A stretch of DNA of 64,000 bases, from positions 1 through 64,000 of the forward strand of contig CATZZP010000008.1 in assembly GCA_958426775.1 (NCBI GenBank). The letters run 5' to 3'. Below, one piece after another: positions 52,071-61,678 of this stretch. Every line of letters starts with the position of its first letter. Position 1 is the stretch's first letter. The notes beneath the pieces are model-generated. The model was not told the origin of the DNA. It made no database searches and saw nothing but the letters and a program-made list of their open reading frames with translations. This DNA comes from an uncultured Bacillota bacterium (GTDB lineage: Bacteria; Bacillota; Clostridia; Lachnospirales; CAG-274). A program made the translations under genes and the position numbers.

Positions 52071-53222
52071 ATGAGTATCAAAAAAACTGCAAACAACGTG
52101 GTTAATTATCTTGTATCCGTAGGTATAGCACTGTTTTTTGCTTTGACTTTAGATGGGCGTGTAGGCTGGTTTATGGTGCTTGTATTGCTTTTAGCACCTG
52201 TAATTTCCTTGATAATTACTCTTTGTGTAGTCAGATTTACAAACTTGAATATTGAAATAACCGATAACACAGTAAACAAGGGGGATAATTGCTATATTAA
52301 TTTGAATATAAAAAACCGATGCTTTTTTCCGTCTCCGCCGTTATGGGTGGAAATAGAGGACTCTCCGTCAGTATACTGCACGGGAGAGGAAAAGCTGTGT
52401 ATATGGACGCTTCCCTATGGAGAGGAAAGAATTAATGTTGAGCTTAGGGCAGAAATTTGCGGTAAGTCATATATAGGCATAAGGTCTGTAAAAATGATGG
52501 ATTATTTAGGCTTGTTCAGCTTTAAAGCTCCTTTTAAGCAAAGTGCTCGGGGCGGATATATTTCGGTTATCCCCGATATTGAGGAAATTGATGAAAATAA
52601 TGTACTTATAAATGAAATTACTGTTGCCTCCGTACTTGCTGATGACAGTGAGGATACGGCAGAGGGTAATAGATTTACCTTTGGCGGCTTTCCGGGTTAT
52701 GATAACAGGGAGTATATCCCCGGTGACCCGCTAAAACGTATTAATTGGAAGTTATCTGCTAAAAGGAATAAGCTTTTAATAAGGCTTGAGGATGAGGTGG
52801 TTACCTCTAAAATCGCTATAGTCCTTGATAACAGCTTTCCAAATGAATTTTTACAAGGTAGAGAAAAAGCTCTTATGGTACAAAAAACAATAGAAAATGC
52901 CCTGGGCTTTGCACAAAGGCTTATTATAATGGGCTATGATATTAGCTTTTGGGTGAAAAATGAAGAGAACTGGTTAAAGTACGATTTAGGTAATGAAGCA
53001 CAGCTTACCGAGCTGAGAATTAATTTGGCAGACTTTACCTTTACGGGTAATGAAGTGAGTATTCCTGAGGATGAGCTTTTGTTCCGCAAAATAAATACGG
53101 TACTTCTTTGTACGCCTTATGCAGATAAGGCAATTAAGGATAAATTTTCAGCTTATAAGGGAGGCAAAAATCAGCTTAGCCTTATCCTTTTTTTTGCTAT
53201 GGGTGAGGAGGATAGGCTATGA
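52071..53222 (+). CDS. DUF58 domain membrane protein
   Basis: 383 residues from the ATG at 52071 (an in-frame TTG is two codons upstream). Two N-terminal helices (about 15-60), a beta-rich part, and the DUF58 domain with PGDPLKRINWKLSAKRNKLLIR (as PGDPLKRINWKLSAKR) near residue 215 and a vWA-like fold. DUF58 proteins are regular partners of MoxR and transglutaminase proteins; their function is not settled. Confidence 0.88.
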   Translation: MSIKKTANNVVNYLVSVGIALFFALTLDGRVGWFMVLVLLLAPVISLIITLCVVRFTNLNIEITDNTVNKGDNCYINLNIKNRCFFPSPPLWVEIEDSPSVYCTGEEKLCIWTLPYGEERINVELRAEICGKSYIGIRSVKMMDYLGLFSFKAPFKQSARGGYISVIPDIEEIDENNVLINEITVASVLADDSEDTAEGNRFTFGGFPGYDNREYIPGDPLKRINWKLSAKRNKLLIRLEDEVVTSKIAIVLDNSFPNEFLQGREKALMVQKTIENALGFAQRLIIMGYDISFWVKNEENWLKYDLGNEAQLTELRINLADFTFTGNEVSIPEDELLFRKINTVLLCTPYADKAIKDKFSAYKGGKNQLSLILFFAMGEEDRL

Positions 53223-55465
53223 TGGATAGACTGAAAAAATATATTGTTCATAATCAGGTGATTGTATATGCATATTTCCTTGCAGTAGCTGTTTCAATGA
53301 CGGTTTATGATTTATACGGTATTAAGCTTTTATCTTTATGGACAGCAGGAGTAATGGCTGTATGTGCAATAACCTTTGTTTTCAGCAATTACTGTAATTC
53401 ACACAGAGATAAGGCAACTCTTTATGTTATCCTTTTAGTATTGGCTGATATACTGCTTTTTAAAACCATTGCTTTTGGGGGAGATAAAAAGCCGTTGGAG
53501 TTTTTACAATGGCTTTTTCTGGAGGGTGAAATAAACAGCTATAATATAAGGTTTTTATTAGCTCTGCTTGTAATTCTGCCTCCGTTTTTGTCATTTGTGA
53601 TATTTTATTTCAGTAATGTTATGTACCGAATGATGTATCTGACTCTGGTAAGTGTAATACCTGTAGCCTTGTATGTAAAGGTTGTAGCGGAGATAGATAA
53701 TTTTTATCTGGTGCTGATAGCTATATTTAACTTACTTATATGTATAGGTAACAGATATAAAAATAATGGCGTATGTGTTGTTGGTATTAATGGTATGCTG
53801 ATTGCAATAAGCACCTTTGTATTTTCTGTTCTTGTTATTGCTTCTCTTATACCTAAGGAAAGTGAGGCAAGGTACTACAGCAAATACAGGAGCCTTATCT
53901 CAAACTCAAATATCAACCTTAATCTGGGTTCGGCATATACTGATATGAATCAGGTATCAGGTAATGCAGATAATTTTGAGGGCTTTTCCGACAGAATAAT
54001 GTACACTGTATATGGAAGCACAGTACCTTATCTTAAGCGACAAAATTTTGATTATTATGATTATAATAATGATTATTGGTATGCTGACAGTAGCTGCGAG
54101 AGATTGTCCTATACCGCTGAAGAATGGACCTATAAAAATTTTATGCTTAACTTAACTGCATTACAAAATGCAATAAATAATGCAGAAATATACAGTCCGG
54201 GCTTTGCTTCAAAATACGGCTTGGATAAGCTTGTAAATGCAGATAAAATTGACGATAGAATGAGCAATATCTACATTCAGGCAAATAATTTCAGTGCAGT
54301 TTATTTTCTTGTACCTGAAAGATGTACAGGTCTTGCGGTAAGAGGTGAAAATCCAACTGTTTATGTCACCCCCGGCGGAACCTTCAGAAACGAAGGAGGA
54401 CAAAGGCATCTTCCTTATACAGCCTATCAGGTAACAGCCTATAATAATGTAAGTAACAGATATTTATGGTATACCATGGGCGGAGCAAACTTTGATAATG
54501 GACAGGCTTTGGTTATGCTCTATGAGTTAAGGGAAATTTTACTGAATAATAATGATAGTTTTGCTTATGTAGCAGATCTTTTTTACCAAAGCCAAACTTT
54601 TGCAAATAATTATAAGTATAAGTGCCAAGAAAATACGGCTATGGTTTCTGAGGAGGTTAAACAGCTTGCTCTGGAAATAACAAAGGACTGTACCTATGAT
54701 TGGGAAAAGGCAGAGGCATTGCAAAGCTATTTTACCGAAAACGGCTTTGTATATGACCTTGAATATACAGCAGAGGATACAAGCCCGGAGTATTTTCTTT
54801 TTGAAAGCAAAAGAGGTACCTGCTCTGATTTTGCATCAGCCTTTGTGCTTATGGCAAGGGCGGCAGGGCTTACTGTAAGGTATGCAGAGGGTTATTCTCC
54901 AAAGGAGGCACCCGGAGAAAATATGTATACTATTTATGATAGTGATGCCCACGCTTATCCGGAGGTTTTTATACAAAATATGGGCTGGCTTGTGTATGAG
55001 CCTACAGTTGCCTCAATGTATAATAATTTTAACAACGGCGGCTTGTGGGGGTTTATAAACAGCTTAGAGCCTGATTTCAGACTTGCCTTAATTATAGGTG
55101 TAATGGCAATTGTATGTGTTTTAGCCTGGGTATTTTACCTTGTCTTTGTACCGCTTATAGGCGAGGGGATTTTTATAAATAAGCTTAAAAAGGCGGAAGC
55201 TAAAGCCTGTATAACCTTAATCTACGGCAGAATATCAGGTAAGGTCTTAATTAAGCTTATCCCTGAGGCTAAAAGTATGACCCCTTATGAGCTTGCCTCT
55301 AAGGTTTTGAGCCTAACTGACTTTAATATGCTGAGCTTTGCTTATAATATTGAGGAAATTGTTTACGGCAACAAGGAAGCAAATAATATTAATAAAGAAG
55401 AGTTAATTAATCTTTATAAAAGCTTAAAACAGACTGTAAAAAAGTATAACAGGCATAAGAAATAA
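53219..55465 (+). CDS. Membrane protein with transglutaminase-like protease domain
   Basis: 748 residues: about six N-terminal helices (to residue 215), a large outer domain with the transglutaminase core (about 480-600; catalytic Cys in RGTCSDFASAF, His in DSDAHAYPEVF), one more helix (about 625-650) and a cytoplasmic C-terminal DUF4129-like tail. It completes the MoxR-DUF58-TgpA-like operon, with its ATG overlapping the DUF58 stop. Cell-envelope peptide cleavage or crosslinking is the probable role. Confidence 0.88.
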   Translation: MMDRLKKYIVHNQVIVYAYFLAVAVSMTVYDLYGIKLLSLWTAGVMAVCAITFVFSNYCNSHRDKATLYVILLVLADILLFKTIAFGGDKKPLEFLQWLFLEGEINSYNIRFLLALLVILPPFLSFVIFYFSNVMYRMMYLTLVSVIPVALYVKVVAEIDNFYLVLIAIFNLLICIGNRYKNNGVCVVGINGMLIAISTFVFSVLVIASLIPKESEARYYSKYRSLISNSNINLNLGSAYTDMNQVSGNADNFEGFSDRIMYTVYGSTVPYLKRQNFDYYDYNNDYWYADSSCERLSYTAEEWTYKNFMLNLTALQNAINNAEIYSPGFASKYGLDKLVNADKIDDRMSNIYIQANNFSAVYFLVPERCTGLAVRGENPTVYVTPGGTFRNEGGQRHLPYTAYQVTAYNNVSNRYLWYTMGGANFDNGQALVMLYELREILLNNNDSFAYVADLFYQSQTFANNYKYKCQENTAMVSEEVKQLALEITKDCTYDWEKAEALQSYFTENGFVYDLEYTAEDTSPEYFLFESKRGTCSDFASAFVLMARAAGLTVRYAEGYSPKEAPGENMYTIYDSDAHAYPEVFIQNMGWLVYEPTVASMYNNFNNGGLWGFINSLEPDFRLALIIGVMAIVCVLAWVFYLVFVPLIGEGIFINKLKKAEAKACITLIYGRISGKVLIKLIPEAKSMTPYELASKVLSLTDFNMLSFAYNIEEIVYGNKEANNINKEELINLYKSLKQTVKKYNRHKK

Positions 55466-55470
55466 TCTTC

Positions 55471-55507
55471 GGACTTGCGGATAATAAATTTCCGCAAGTC
55501 CTTTTTT
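55471..55507 (+). terminator. Terminator of the moxR operon
   Basis: Stem GGACTTGCGGA / TCCGCAAGTCC with T6. Confidence 0.9.
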
Positions 55508-55573
55508 AGTGGGATTTGCACTAAGGCAGGTCAGCTTTCATATAGTATATAAAATACCTTATGAGGTGTTTAG

Positions 55574-56245
55574 GTGTTAGATATTATTTTACAGTGCTTT
55601 TTTATGTTTGCCTATGTAGGGGGCAGTACCTTTAAAAAGCCTTTAACATCACAGGAGGAGGCTCAGTATCTGGCAGAAATGTCAATGGGCAGCAGGGAAG
55701 CAAGAGATATATTAATAGAGCGTAATATGCGTCTTGTTGCACATATTGTAAAAAAATACTCTGCTGTTCAAAAAGACACCGAGGAGCTTATATCAATAGG
55801 TACAATAGGCTTAATTAAGGCGATTAATACCTACAAGGAGGATAAAGGCAGTAAGCTTGCTACCTATGCCGCACGCTGTGTGGAAAATGAAATACTGATG
55901 TTTTTAAGAGGCAGTAAAAAATACAAGGGTGACGTAAGCCTGCAGGACACCATAGGAATAGATAAAGAGGGTAATGAGGTAACCCTGGAGGAAAAGCTTG
56001 CAGACGAGGGCGACAGTGTAGAGGAAACAGCCGAAAAACGTGCAGAAATATTACACCTGAGGAACAATATGCAGGTGCTGACTAACAGAGAAAGATATAT
56101 AATAGAGTTAAGATACGGACTGGCAACAGGCGAGGAGGTAACTCAGAGGGAGATAGGTAAAATGCTTAATATAAGCAGAAGCTACGTTTCAAGGATAGAA
56201 AAGAAGGCTCTTGAAAAACTGAAAAAGGCTATGCTTACGGAATAA
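55574..56245 (+). CDS. sigK: Sporulation sigma factor SigK, uninterrupted
   Basis: 223 residues: short hydrophobic pro-region (MLDIILQCFFMFAYVGGSTF), then sigma-70 region 2 (RNMRLVAHIVKKYS, DLISIGTIGL-like EELISIGTIGLIKAINTY) and region 4 (VTQREIGKMLNISRSYVSRIEKKALEKL). These are hallmarks of SigK, the late mother-cell factor. The reading frame is complete, with no skin-element insertion. The start is a GTG behind GAGGTG. Confidence 0.93.
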   Translation: MLDIILQCFFMFAYVGGSTFKKPLTSQEEAQYLAEMSMGSREARDILIERNMRLVAHIVKKYSAVQKDTEELISIGTIGLIKAINTYKEDKGSKLATYAARCVENEILMFLRGSKKYKGDVSLQDTIGIDKEGNEVTLEEKLADEGDSVEETAEKRAEILHLRNNMQVLTNRERYIIELRYGLATGEEVTQREIGKMLNISRSYVSRIEKKALEKLKKAMLTE

Positions 56246-56246
56246 T

Positions 56247-56280
56247 AAAAAACGGCAGTTGTTGTGACTGCCGTTTTTGT
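56247..56280. terminator. Bidirectional terminator after sigK
   Basis: Perfect 12-bp stem AAAAACGGCAGT / ACTGCCGTTTTT with a 7-nt loop; it also closes the convergent minus-strand gene. Confidence 0.9.
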
Positions 56281-56283
56281 GTT

Positions 56284-56754
56284 TTAATCCTCATGTACCT
56301 TTATTATTTCCGACTCGCTGTGGATAAGCTCTACCTCATTAGCAAGCTCTCCGACTTCCGCATTAAGCCTGTCAAAAATAACATTATCTACATTGTGATG
56401 TAAGAATATATGTTCCATACGCTCATAAAGACTTGACATTCTTTCGGCAAGACACATATATTTGTCAACACTGTTTAATTGAATAGATTTTTTAAAGCGT
56501 TCAATATCATCTCTGATAAATTCTATAATTTCCTTTTGGTCGGCATACATACCCTTAACCATGGCATATGGTCTTGTACGCTGTAAAAAGAATTTTTCCT
56601 TACGGGTAATATTAAATACATAGGATACAACAAATCCGTTACCAAGGTCAAAATTAGCTATGTGCATACGGCTTTGGAATACCTTTATATCTGTAGCTCC
56701 CATTTGTCTTAAATTAAGGCTTATTATATCTCCGCTGACAGTATTTCTGTTCAT
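56284..56754 (-). CDS. Conserved-looking protein of unknown function
   Basis: 156 residues, not recognised. The first 70 form a probable alpha/beta part (MNRNTVSGDIISLNLRQMG, HIANFDLGNGFVVSYVFNIT) and the rest is helical with heptad-like leucines (LAERMSSLYERMEHIF). No signal peptide or membrane segment. AGAGGAGG ribosome site. It follows the SLC13-type transporter gene by 18 bp on the same strand, so the two are probably co-transcribed. Confidence 0.75.
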   Translation of the reverse strand: MNRNTVSGDIISLNLRQMGATDIKVFQSRMHIANFDLGNGFVVSYVFNITRKEKFFLQRTRPYAMVKGMYADQKEIIEFIRDDIERFKKSIQLNSVDKYMCLAERMSSLYERMEHIFLHHNVDNVIFDRLNAEVGELANEVELIHSESEIIKVHED

Positions 56755-56772
56755 TCAGACTCCTCCTCTTGC

Positions 56773-58041
56773 TTAACCGAATTTGATTAAAATGTAAATT
56801 GTTGAAATTATAATGGATAAAATCATTAATGGGAAAGCTATTTTAAGATAATATCCAAATGTAATTTCATAGCCGTTTCTCTTACTGATACCTGAAAGCA
56901 CCACATTTGCAGAGGCACCTACAAGTGTACCGTTACCTCCCAAGCAGGCACCCAGTGAAAGTGCCCACCAAAGAGGTGTAACATCCATGCCGCTTTCACC
57001 CATTGTTATAATAAGGGGTATAAGGGTAGCAACAAACGGAATATTATCAAGGAAGGATGAAAGTATTGCAGATACCCAGAGTATAAGCAGAAGCATAAGT
57101 ACACGATGTCCGTCTGTTATCTCTAAAAGACAGTTGGCCATCATATCAATAATACCTGTCTGCTGTAAGCCGCCTACAACACCGAAAAGACCTATGAAAA
57201 ATACAATAGTAGGCCATTCAAGAGAAAGGATGGTTTCCTCAACATCCTCCTTGCTTATAAGCAGAGTAACTACAGCAGCAGTAATTGCTACCGTAGAGGA
57301 CTCCACACCAATTACATCATGGAAAATAAAGGCAAGTACCACAAGCACCATAATTAAAGAGCCTGCTATCATAAGCTTTTTGTTTTTAATTGCCTTATTC
57401 TCGTCAAGCATGGTAACAGCCCGCATCTTTTCCGCATCAACATTAAATTTTCTGCCGTATATAAAGTAAAAGCAGAAAAGAATTGCTATACTTATAATTA
57501 CGGCAGGTATACCTGTGTTTATAACAAAGTCGTTAAAGCTTAAATTTGCGGCACTGCCTATCATAATATTAGGGGGGTCACCTATAAGGGTTGCCGTACC
57601 GCCTATATTAGAGGCAAAAATTTGTGTAATAAGGTAAGGTACGGGATTGACCTCTAAAATTGAGGTAACCGCAATTGTCATAGGTCCTACAAGGAGAACT
57701 GTTGTAACGTTGTCCAAAAAGGCTGAAAGCAAAGCAGTTATAAGGTAGAACATTACCATAATTCTCCAGGGGTTGCCTTTAGATATTTTAGCTGCCTTAA
57801 TGGCTATGTATTCAAACATACCTGATTGTTTAAGCACTGCCACAAAAAGCATCATACCTATCAGCAAGCCAATAGTGTTGTAGTCAATATAGCCTGCAAA
57901 ATCCTCCACCGTCAGTATATGAAAAATGAGCAGGAGTGCAGAGCCTGCTACTGCTGCAAGTGCCCTGTGGACCTTCTCGGTCATAATTGCCGTCATAGTA
58001 ACAGCAAAAATAATAATTGAAATAATCTGTTGTGTATTCAT
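56773..58041 (-). CDS. SLC13/ArsB-NhaD superfamily ion transporter
   Basis: 422 residues from the ATG at 58041 (the in-frame GTG two codons earlier is part of the GGAGGTG ribosome site). About eleven helices; the twin motifs LLSAFLDNVTTVLLVGP and AILSSFLDNIPFVATLIP, plus GGTATLIGDPPNIMIGSAA and GGNGTLVGASANVV, define the ion transporter superfamily of ArsB and NhaD. Substrate could be Na+/H+, arsenite or a dicarboxylate. Confidence 0.9.
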   Translation of the reverse strand: MNTQQIISIIIFAVTMTAIMTEKVHRALAAVAGSALLLIFHILTVEDFAGYIDYNTIGLLIGMMLFVAVLKQSGMFEYIAIKAAKISKGNPWRIMVMFYLITALLSAFLDNVTTVLLVGPMTIAVTSILEVNPVPYLITQIFASNIGGTATLIGDPPNIMIGSAANLSFNDFVINTGIPAVIISIAILFCFYFIYGRKFNVDAEKMRAVTMLDENKAIKNKKLMIAGSLIMVLVVLAFIFHDVIGVESSTVAITAAVVTLLISKEDVEETILSLEWPTIVFFIGLFGVVGGLQQTGIIDMMANCLLEITDGHRVLMLLLILWVSAILSSFLDNIPFVATLIPLIITMGESGMDVTPLWWALSLGACLGGNGTLVGASANVVLSGISKRNGYEITFGYYLKIAFPLMILSIIISTIYILIKFG

Positions 58042-58205
58042 AGCCACCTCCGTAAATTTGTTTTTGCATATATATAAATATACTGTCTGTTAATATAAAA
58101 GTTATATATTAAATAGGTATATTAATATATGTGTGCATTAAGTAATAATTACAGTTAAAGTATAGCAAAGCAAAAAATAAGTGTCAATAATTGTTAATTT
58201 ATATA

Positions 58206-58232
58206 CAAAAAAAGAGCGTCACAAGGACGCTC
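58206..58232 (-). terminator. Terminator of the Cys-rich small protein gene
   Basis: Stem GAGCGTC / GACGCTC with a 5-nt loop and T7 on the minus strand. Confidence 0.85.
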
Positions 58233-58246
58233 AGATGGTGTTCTTA

Positions 58247-58435
58247 TCAGCACTTGCTGTCACAACAAAGGCTGAAGCCGTTGCCGCAGCTGCAGAAAAG
58301 AAGGATTAAAATAATAATCCATGCACAGTTGTCATTACCGCAACCGCCAAAGATGCCGTTTAATCCGTTGTTACCACAGCAGAAAAGTAAAATAATGATA
58401 ATCCAGATAATGCTGTTGTTATTGTTGCAGTTCAT
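58247..58435 (-). CDS. Small Cys/Asn-rich hydrophobic protein with internal duplication
   Basis: 62 residues from the ATG at 58435 (TGGAGGT ribosome site at good spacing). Two similar halves: NCNNNNSIIWIIIILLFCCGN and NDNCAWIIILILLFCSCGN, joined by a Gly/Asn linker; nine cysteines. This resembles the chorion-class high-cysteine-like small proteins seen in Clostridia, with possible spore or envelope location. Function unknown. It has its own terminator. Confidence 0.75.
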   Translation of the reverse strand: MNCNNNNSIIWIIIILLFCCGNNGLNGIFGGCGNDNCAWIIILILLFCSCGNGFSLCCDSKC

Positions 58436-58522
58436 AAGAGTTACCTCCAAATAATTTTATTGACTGTATATACTTATGCCCTAAAACACAAATATTGCAA
58501 GTCCATAAAAAATTTTTCGGAT

Positions 58523-59230
58523 TTATTTTTCTAACGCAAGGTGTCGTATAACCTCTCCTGCAATTATTAAGCCTGCTACAGAGGGTACAAAGGCTATACT
58601 TCCGGGAGTTTGACGTTTACCCTCTGTATTTATGGTTTCGGTTGGTTTTATAGGCACTTCCTTGGAGTAGACCACCTTAACATCTGTTATACCCCTCTTT
58701 TTAAGCTCTGTACGCATTACCTTTGCAAGAGGACATACGCTTGTTTTTGAAATATCTGTCAGCTCAAACATTTCAGGGTGTAGCTTGTTGCCTGCACCCA
58801 TAGAGCTTATTACAGGCACTCCTGCCTCCTTTGCCTTAGTGATAATGGCAAGCTTGGCTGTTACGGTGTCCACGGCATCAACTACATAGTTGTACTTTGT
58901 AAAGTCAAACTCGTCCTGATTTTCAGGCAGGAAAAAGCATTTATATGCCTCAACTCTTGTATGAGGGTTAATATCTGCAATTCGCTCCTTCATAGCATCT
59001 ACCTTATACATACCTAAAGTTGACATAGTAGCAATAAGCTGTCTGTTTATATTAGACAGTGCCACAGTATCATTATCTATAATATCCAAAGCACCTATAC
59101 CTGTCCTTGCTAAAGCCTCAGTTACATAGCCGCCCACTCCGCCTATGCCAAATACAGCAACTCTTGAGTTTTTCAGTCTATTCATAGCCTCAGAGCCTAA
59201 AATAAGCTCTGTTCTTTTAAATTGTTCCAT
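58523..59230 (-). CDS. tcdA: tRNA threonylcarbamoyladenosine dehydratase-like E1 enzyme
   Basis: 235 residues from the ATG at 59230, preceded by AAGGAGG. ThiF/MoeB fold: GIGGVGGYVTEALARTG nucleotide loop, DNDTVALSNINRQ, VVDAVDTVTAK, and the C-terminal GSIAFVPSVAGLIIAGEV that marks TcdA. It converts t6A to cyclic ct6A in tRNA at ATP cost. Confidence 0.9.
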   Translation of the reverse strand: MEQFKRTELILGSEAMNRLKNSRVAVFGIGGVGGYVTEALARTGIGALDIIDNDTVALSNINRQLIATMSTLGMYKVDAMKERIADINPHTRVEAYKCFFLPENQDEFDFTKYNYVVDAVDTVTAKLAIITKAKEAGVPVISSMGAGNKLHPEMFELTDISKTSVCPLAKVMRTELKKRGITDVKVVYSKEVPIKPTETINTEGKRQTPGSIAFVPSVAGLIIAGEVIRHLALEK

Positions 59231-59335
59231 ATTGTCCTCCTTACAAGCTGTTAAATTTATTATATTTATCTGAAATATATAAGTCAATCTGTTATTTTTA
59301 TCCCATATATGCTATAATTAAATTGAGGTGATATT

Positions 59336-60754
59336 ATGAAATGGTCAAAGCTCCTTTGTTCACAGCGTTCAAGAGAGGCCCACAGGATTAACCCCGACGA
59401 TTTACGCAGTGAATTTCAAAAGGATTATCATAGAATTTTGGGCAGTGCCTCCTTTAGAAGACTGCAGGACAAAACCCAGGTCTTTCCCCTGGATAAAAGC
59501 GACTTTATCCGCACAAGGCTGACTCATTCTCTGGAGGTGTCCTCCTTTGCAAAGTCCTTAGGTCAAACTATATTTGAGGGAGTTATGCGTAATGGTATAG
59601 ATGAAGAGGTAACTGCAAGGGTTAAGGAGGATATTTGCAGTATCCTTGAATGTGCAGGGCTTATACATGATATAGGCAATCCCCCCTTCGGTCATTTCGG
59701 AGAGGACTCCATAAGGGATTGGTTCAGACGCAACTTATCTGAGCTAAGGTATAAAAATAAGCCTGTTAAAGAGCTTTTAACAGAGCAGATGCAAAATGAT
59801 TTTCTGTATTTTGAGGGTAATGCACAGGCATTAAGGCTTTTAAGCAAACTGCATTTTTTAGTCGACTCAAACGGTATGAATTTAACCTTTGCCCTCCTTA
59901 ATACAATTATAAAATACCCCGTATCGTCAACGGGTATCAATAAAAAAAGCGACAATATAAAGTATAAAAAAATGGGATATTTCCATGCTGAGGAGGAGCT
60001 TTTTAATCGAATAACCAACGGTACGGGAGCAGGTGATAATCGCTATCCCCTTACTTATATTTTAGAGGCGGCAGATGATATTGCCTATAAAACAGCAGAT
60101 ATCGAGGATGCCTGTAAAAAAGGCATAATTAACCTTACTACTCTTTATGATGAGCTTAAAAGCGAAAAGTATACAAATCTTTGCTTAAATGAGGAATATA
60201 AAAAAGAATATCTTAATTGTGTTGAAAGACTTATCCACTATCAGAACAGGGCAAAGGAGCAGGGTATTAATCAGCAGGGGGCAAATGCAATACAGAACTG
60301 GGTTGTATATGCTCAGCTTGTATTGCTGAATAATGCGGCAGACAGCTTTATAAATAACTATAAGTACATAATGGAAGGTAGCTTTAAAAGTGAGCTTTTA
60401 GCTGTTTGCCCTATGTATCCTCTTGCCTATGCCTTAAGTGATATAGCCTATAGATATGTATTCTTGTCTAAGGAAATACAAAAGCTTGAAATAGGAGAGG
60501 GTACAATGCTTAACTTCCTTATGGATAAATTTGTGCCTGCCGCCATAGACTTTGATGAGGACTTAAAGGGCATAAATTTTAAGCTTATGTCAATGGTGTC
60601 TGATAATTACAAATATATTTATAAGGTGTATTCACGTAATAAAGATGAGGGTTATTGTCTTTACTTAAGACTTTTGCTGGTAACGGACTTTGTTTGCGGT
60701 ATGACGGACAGCTATGCCAAAAATCTTTATTTAGACCTTAACGGTATTAATTAA
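59336..60754 (+). CDS. Deoxynucleoside triphosphate triphosphohydrolase (Dgt family)
   Basis: 472 residues, HD-domain: FRRLQDKTQVFPLD, HSLEVSSFAKSLG, HDIGNPPFGHFGED and EAADDIAYKTADIEDA. It hydrolyses dGTP (or other dNTPs) to the nucleoside and triphosphate. Its last 8 bp overlap the end of the convergent S41 gene. GAGGTGAT ribosome site. Confidence 0.92.
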   Translation: MKWSKLLCSQRSREAHRINPDDLRSEFQKDYHRILGSASFRRLQDKTQVFPLDKSDFIRTRLTHSLEVSSFAKSLGQTIFEGVMRNGIDEEVTARVKEDICSILECAGLIHDIGNPPFGHFGEDSIRDWFRRNLSELRYKNKPVKELLTEQMQNDFLYFEGNAQALRLLSKLHFLVDSNGMNLTFALLNTIIKYPVSSTGINKKSDNIKYKKMGYFHAEEELFNRITNGTGAGDNRYPLTYILEAADDIAYKTADIEDACKKGIINLTTLYDELKSEKYTNLCLNEEYKKEYLNCVERLIHYQNRAKEQGINQQGANAIQNWVVYAQLVLLNNAADSFINNYKYIMEGSFKSELLAVCPMYPLAYALSDIAYRYVFLSKEIQKLEIGEGTMLNFLMDKFVPAAIDFDEDLKGINFKLMSMVSDNYKYIYKVYSRNKDEGYCLYLRLLLVTDFVCGMTDSYAKNLYLDLNGIN

Positions 60755-61667
60755 CAAGCTCCAGGACATATTCCAACTCGTCATTTTCAGGGGTAATATC
60801 AGGCTTTATACCTGTGTTATGTATGCTGTTATCATCGGGTGTCAATATATTCATGGTGGTTGCTTTAATACCAAAGCCGTTTAAAAGCCGCATTTCTGTT
60901 TGACCTATGCCCTTGCCGTAGGATGTAGTGCCAATAAGGGTTACATTGTCAAGGTTTTCCTTGAGTGCATTAATAAATACTTCTGCGGCAGAGGCTGTGT
61001 CTTGGTTTTGCAATATGTAAATATGCTCAAATTCAAGGGGTGAGCTGTTATCAGATACCGATACAGAGGATAACAGCCTGCTCCTATAGTTGTATTTGGC
61101 AATTATACTGCCCTCAGGCAGAAAATACTCGGCTAAGGTATCGGCTGATTTAAGCATACCGCCGCCGTTATTTCTAAGGTCGATTATCAGGTTATTACAG
61201 CCTTTAATTTCATTAAGGCTTTCCTTGAATTTTTTCAATGTAGGCTTTGAAAAGGCAGTTATACTAAGACAGCCTGTATTATCATTAACCATTTGAAAGT
61301 GGGTTTTTTCAGCGTCCTCAGACATAAGACTTTGCTCTGTGGCAAGCTCTCCCTTATTGAATATCATGGTGTATCGGTCATTGTTTTCTTCATGTATTCT
61401 GTCTATGAAAAGAGAAATAACTGCATTGTCAAAGTTTTTATAATAAGGTGAGGTGTCTAATTCCATTGTATCCTCATAAATTGCATCAAGGGTTTGTGTG
61501 TCCGTATAATTACCTGCAATTAATATTTTAAATATAGTATAATTATAATTAAATAAAAATAAGGCTAAAAAAAGCAGAAAGATAATTACAATTTCAATCT
61601 GAAACCTTATATTGTCTTTTTTTAGCTTTTTTATCTGTTGGTCCTTAGTAAGCTCCTTCTTTTTCAA
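60747..61667 (-). CDS. S41 family peptidase, membrane-anchored
   Basis: 306 residues; one helix (about 22-46), then an S41 core with IDLRNNGGG, the catalytic Ser in QDTASAAEVFINAL and Lys in GTTSYGKGIGQ. No PDZ domain is visible before the core, unlike CtpA. The start is a TTG after GGCGGTGA. It lies 11 bp after the SDR gene. Confidence 0.87.
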   Translation of the reverse strand: MKKKELTKDQQIKKLKKDNIRFQIEIVIIFLLFLALFLFNYNYTIFKILIAGNYTDTQTLDAIYEDTMELDTSPYYKNFDNAVISLFIDRIHEENNDRYTMIFNKGELATEQSLMSEDAEKTHFQMVNDNTGCLSITAFSKPTLKKFKESLNEIKGCNNLIIDLRNNGGGMLKSADTLAEYFLPEGSIIAKYNYRSRLLSSVSVSDNSSPLEFEHIYILQNQDTASAAEVFINALKENLDNVTLIGTTSYGKGIGQTEMRLLNGFGIKATTMNILTPDDNSIHNTGIKPDITPENDELEYVLELVN

Positions 61668-61678
61668 AAAATCACCGC

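Noticed and set aside
56987..57469. 160-residue plus-strand ORF antisense to the SLC13-type transporter
   Set aside because: Shadow of a hydrophobic gene; no ribosome site or signature.
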